A program made the translations under genes and the position numbers. The notes beneath the pieces were generated by a model. It had not been told where the DNA came from. It made no database searches and saw nothing but the letters and a program-made list of their open reading frames with translations. From the NCBI GenBank assembly GCA_937928195.1, contig CALEYZ010000167.1, forward strand, positions 1 through 6,652: a stretch of DNA of 6,652 nt, in the 5' to 3' direction. Source of the stretch: an uncultured Limnohabitans sp. GTDB taxonomy: Bacteria > Pseudomonadota > Gammaproteobacteria > Burkholderiales > Burkholderiaceae_C. Of this stretch, positions 5,139 through 6,652 are shown in pieces; positions within the stretch are counted from its first letter, which is position 1, and every line of letters starts with the position of its first letter.

Positions 5139-6503
5139 TTAACCTTGCTGCAATTCCCAAGGTCTAGGGCGTCGTTTACTTTGCAACATTTCCACGTTCA
5201 TCTCGCCTTGGAGTGGAGCTGCGTAAAACCTATCAATCATCTCTGGACTTGTCCTAGCGTTTCGCGCTAGGGTTAATGTATCAATCCCACTTCCAAACAA
5301 AAGTCTGTACATGATGCAACTGTGCCTCAAGCTGTACAGTGTTCTGGGCTCATTGATGATGCTTAACTTGAGATTTGTAATTTCCAAAACAATTTCAAAT
5401 TGCTTTGCCAATAATTTCATTGCGAAATCACGCGATGCTGCCATTGGCAAAAACACATGGTCATCTGGTTGAGGTGCTCTACCAAATTCCTTGGTTTGTC
5501 TTTTCCAAATGCGCTCATAAACTTTAACTGCCCAAGGCATAGAAACAATAGGGTAGCTGTGTCCCTTGCTTGGAGGTAAGGTCAAGCGCAGATATTTCCA
5601 TCCATGTCTTTCTACGACTTCAATATGCTTATGCTGCATGTTTCTAATGTCAGTAGGGCGCACATAACTATTGACCATGAAGACAATTAAATCTGCAAGA
5701 TCTTTAGTCATTTGAATTCGTTTGATGACCCTATGCTTGGGATCAATTGCTTTACCTGCTTCGCAGAAATAAGATCGTTCGCCTTCTACACTGTGTGCTC
5801 GCCATTCAATTTTCTTGCCTGCTAATTTTTTGGCAGCTCTGGTAATTGCTTTGTATTCGCCAACGTTAAACCAGCCACGAGGTTTGTCTTCAACTCCAAC
5901 TTTAGGAAATTCAGGTATGTGGTCAATGTAGCTGTGTCTTGCCGCATGCTGCAAAACTTTACGTGTCAATCCCATGTAGGCACTTAAAGTTGAAACACTT
6001 AGCTTTGGCTCAACTGAAGATAACTTTTGTAGAAATTCATCTAACAATTTGTAGTTGATGCTCCTTACGTCTTTCTGCTCAAAGAAAGGAGAAATATGCT
6101 TGTCATACCGCATCTGCATATTGTCGTAAGTGATTTTTGAAAGTTGAGTTCGCTCTAACTTCGCTGCCTCACTTTGCATCAGCATATCTTTTACTTTAGT
6201 GAAGGTGATGACTTTTGCTACGTTTTCCGTCATCGGTATACCTTCTAGCTTTCCGCCACGCATGCGAAAGTTGACGTCGTCGAAAAAGCGTTTTGCAGCC
6301 TCCATAGCATCGCGCTTAATCTCAGTTTTAGTAGTTCGCTTAAAAACATGATTTTCAGCGTAATACCGAACCCACCAATAACTCGAAGCAGGAAGTTTGA
6401 ATATCACTAGCTTGCGAGGGTAGCCAGGAATTCGTGTGATGCTATCTTTGAGTGGAACAGTTCTATGACGTGTTTCTGAATCAGGTTCAATTGCTCGTGC
6501 CAT
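5139..6503 (-). CDS. Tyrosine recombinase/integrase of a tRNA-targeting element
   Basis: A 454-residue site-specific integrase that probably inserts and excises the element at the neighbouring tRNA. The N-terminal part (about 40-78; SSYWWVRYYAENHVFKRTTKT) resembles an arm-binding module. A helical core-binding domain spans about 95-200, and the catalytic domain runs from about 260. The box I arginine is Arg282 (YVRPTDIRNMQ) and the beta-strand lysine is probably Lys313 (PPSKGHS). Box II is YSLRHS, with Arg393 and His394 but Tyr390 where many relatives have His. The nucleophile is Tyr427 in TSPEMIDRFYAAP. The frame is intact, so the enzyme is likely active. A segment of about 30 residues before box I (236-266) appears as an insert. 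The ATG at 6503 has only a weak GAG ribosome site. Base composition is AT-richer than the isc genes, fitting acquisition by transfer. The exact integrase subfamily is not recognised. Confidence 0.92.
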   Translation of the reverse strand: MARAIEPDSETRHRTVPLKDSITRIPGYPRKLVIFKLPASSYWWVRYYAENHVFKRTTKTEIKRDAMEAAKRFFDDVNFRMRGGKLEGIPMTENVAKVITFTKVKDMLMQSEAAKLERTQLSKITYDNMQMRYDKHISPFFEQKDVRSINYKLLDEFLQKLSSVEPKLSVSTLSAYMGLTRKVLQHAARHSYIDHIPEFPKVGVEDKPRGWFNVGEYKAITRAAKKLAGKKIEWRAHSVEGERSYFCEAGKAIDPKHRVIKRIQMTKDLADLIVFMVNSYVRPTDIRNMQHKHIEVVERHGWKYLRLTLPPSKGHSYPIVSMPWAVKVYERIWKRQTKEFGRAPQPDDHVFLPMAASRDFAMKLLAKQFEIVLEITNLKLSIINEPRTLYSLRHSCIMYRLLFGSGIDTLTLARNARTSPEMIDRFYAAPLQGEMNVEMLQSKRRPRPWELQQG

Positions 6504-6514
6504 TTTGAAATCTC

Positions 6515-6558
6515 AGTATCTACAGCTAGTTTGTTTTCTGAGTTGCTGATCAGTCAAC
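6515..6558 (-). promoter_or_regulatory. Possible integrase promoter with overlapping palindrome
   Basis: On the - strand TTGACT (6557-6552) is a good -35 match, but the -10 candidates are weak: CAAACT after 18 bases, or GATACT further down and close to the start codon. The -35 overlaps CTGATCAG, flanked by GTTG and CAAC arms (6542-6558, symmetrical except for one extra base), which could be an operator for autoregulation or an excisionase/repressor site. This is inference from sequence symmetry only. Confidence 0.3.
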
Positions 6559-6610
6559 CGAATGACGGTAAGTCTGTGGCTTTTAGACGATCTTTAAACT
6601 GGAAAAACAG

Positions 6611-6652
6611 CTATTGATTAATTTCAGCAGAATCTAATTCGTCAGTTACTGC
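6611..6652 (-). CDS. Possible C-terminal tail of an upstream gene (partial)
   Basis: Entering from the right edge on the - strand, one frame is open for 13 codons (AVTDELDSAEINQ) before TAG at 6613-6611; the other two - strand frames stop almost at once. It could be the end of the next element gene, 107 bases upstream of the integrase start and in the same direction. Thirteen codons are too few to separate this from chance, and no family can be assigned. Confidence 0.2.
   Translation of the reverse strand, partial: AVTDELDSAEINQ

Larger units (their letters stand above)
4809..6652. mobile_element. Left end of a tRNA-Val-integrated genomic island (right end outside window)
   Basis: From the tRNA 3' end onward the sequence is clearly richer in A and T than the isc/dnaQ part. 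The coding strand switches, and the first gene is a tyrosine recombinase pointing toward the tRNA. Between them is a repeat-rich non-coding stretch. This layout is the standard left end of an integrative element or prophage-like island. No transfer, phage-structural or cargo gene is visible, so the type of element cannot be named. The left boundary may lie inside the tRNA T-arm rather than exactly at 4809. Confidence 0.7.

Noticed and set aside
6369..6378. Second CCCACCA inside the integrase gene as an attachment site
   Set aside because: A 7-base match without flanking similarity is expected by chance and it lies within coding sequence.

Overview
The window looks like the chromosome of a betaproteobacterium, most likely a Comamonadaceae member (Limnohabitans/Rhodoferax-like, inferred from protein wording, moderate GC and heavy TTG leucine use; not proven). 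It falls into two parts of different character.

Region 1 (1-4808) is conserved host backbone, all on the + strand. It holds the iron-sulfur cluster assembly operon in standard order: the 3' end of iscS (cysteine desulfurase), iscU (scaffold), iscA (A-type carrier), hscB (J-protein co-chaperone), hscA (Hsp70 chaperone) and fdx (2Fe-2S ferredoxin). IscS supplies sulfur and Fdx supplies electrons for cluster building on IscU. HscB and HscA then recognise the LPPVK motif of IscU and drive cluster release to carriers such as IscA. All key cysteines and motifs are intact. No iscX follows fdx. Instead dnaQ (DNA polymerase III epsilon, proofreading exonuclease) starts 47 bases later. A tRNA-Val(CAC) gene with its own sigma70-type promoter closes this part.

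Region 2 (from the 3' end of the tRNA to the window edge) is AT-richer and looks like the left end of an integrated element. Just past the tRNA are a strong terminator and a compact non-coding stretch of about 300 bases with direct and inverted repeats. A tyrosine recombinase follows on the - strand, pointing at the tRNA and ending in its own terminator. This is the standard arrangement of a tRNA-targeting genomic island or integrative element. The cargo lies to the right, outside the window; only a possible 13-codon tail of the next - strand gene is visible at the edge.

Nothing here amounts to a demonstrated new system. The most interesting parts are the tRNA/integrase junction and the repeat-rich putative recombination region.
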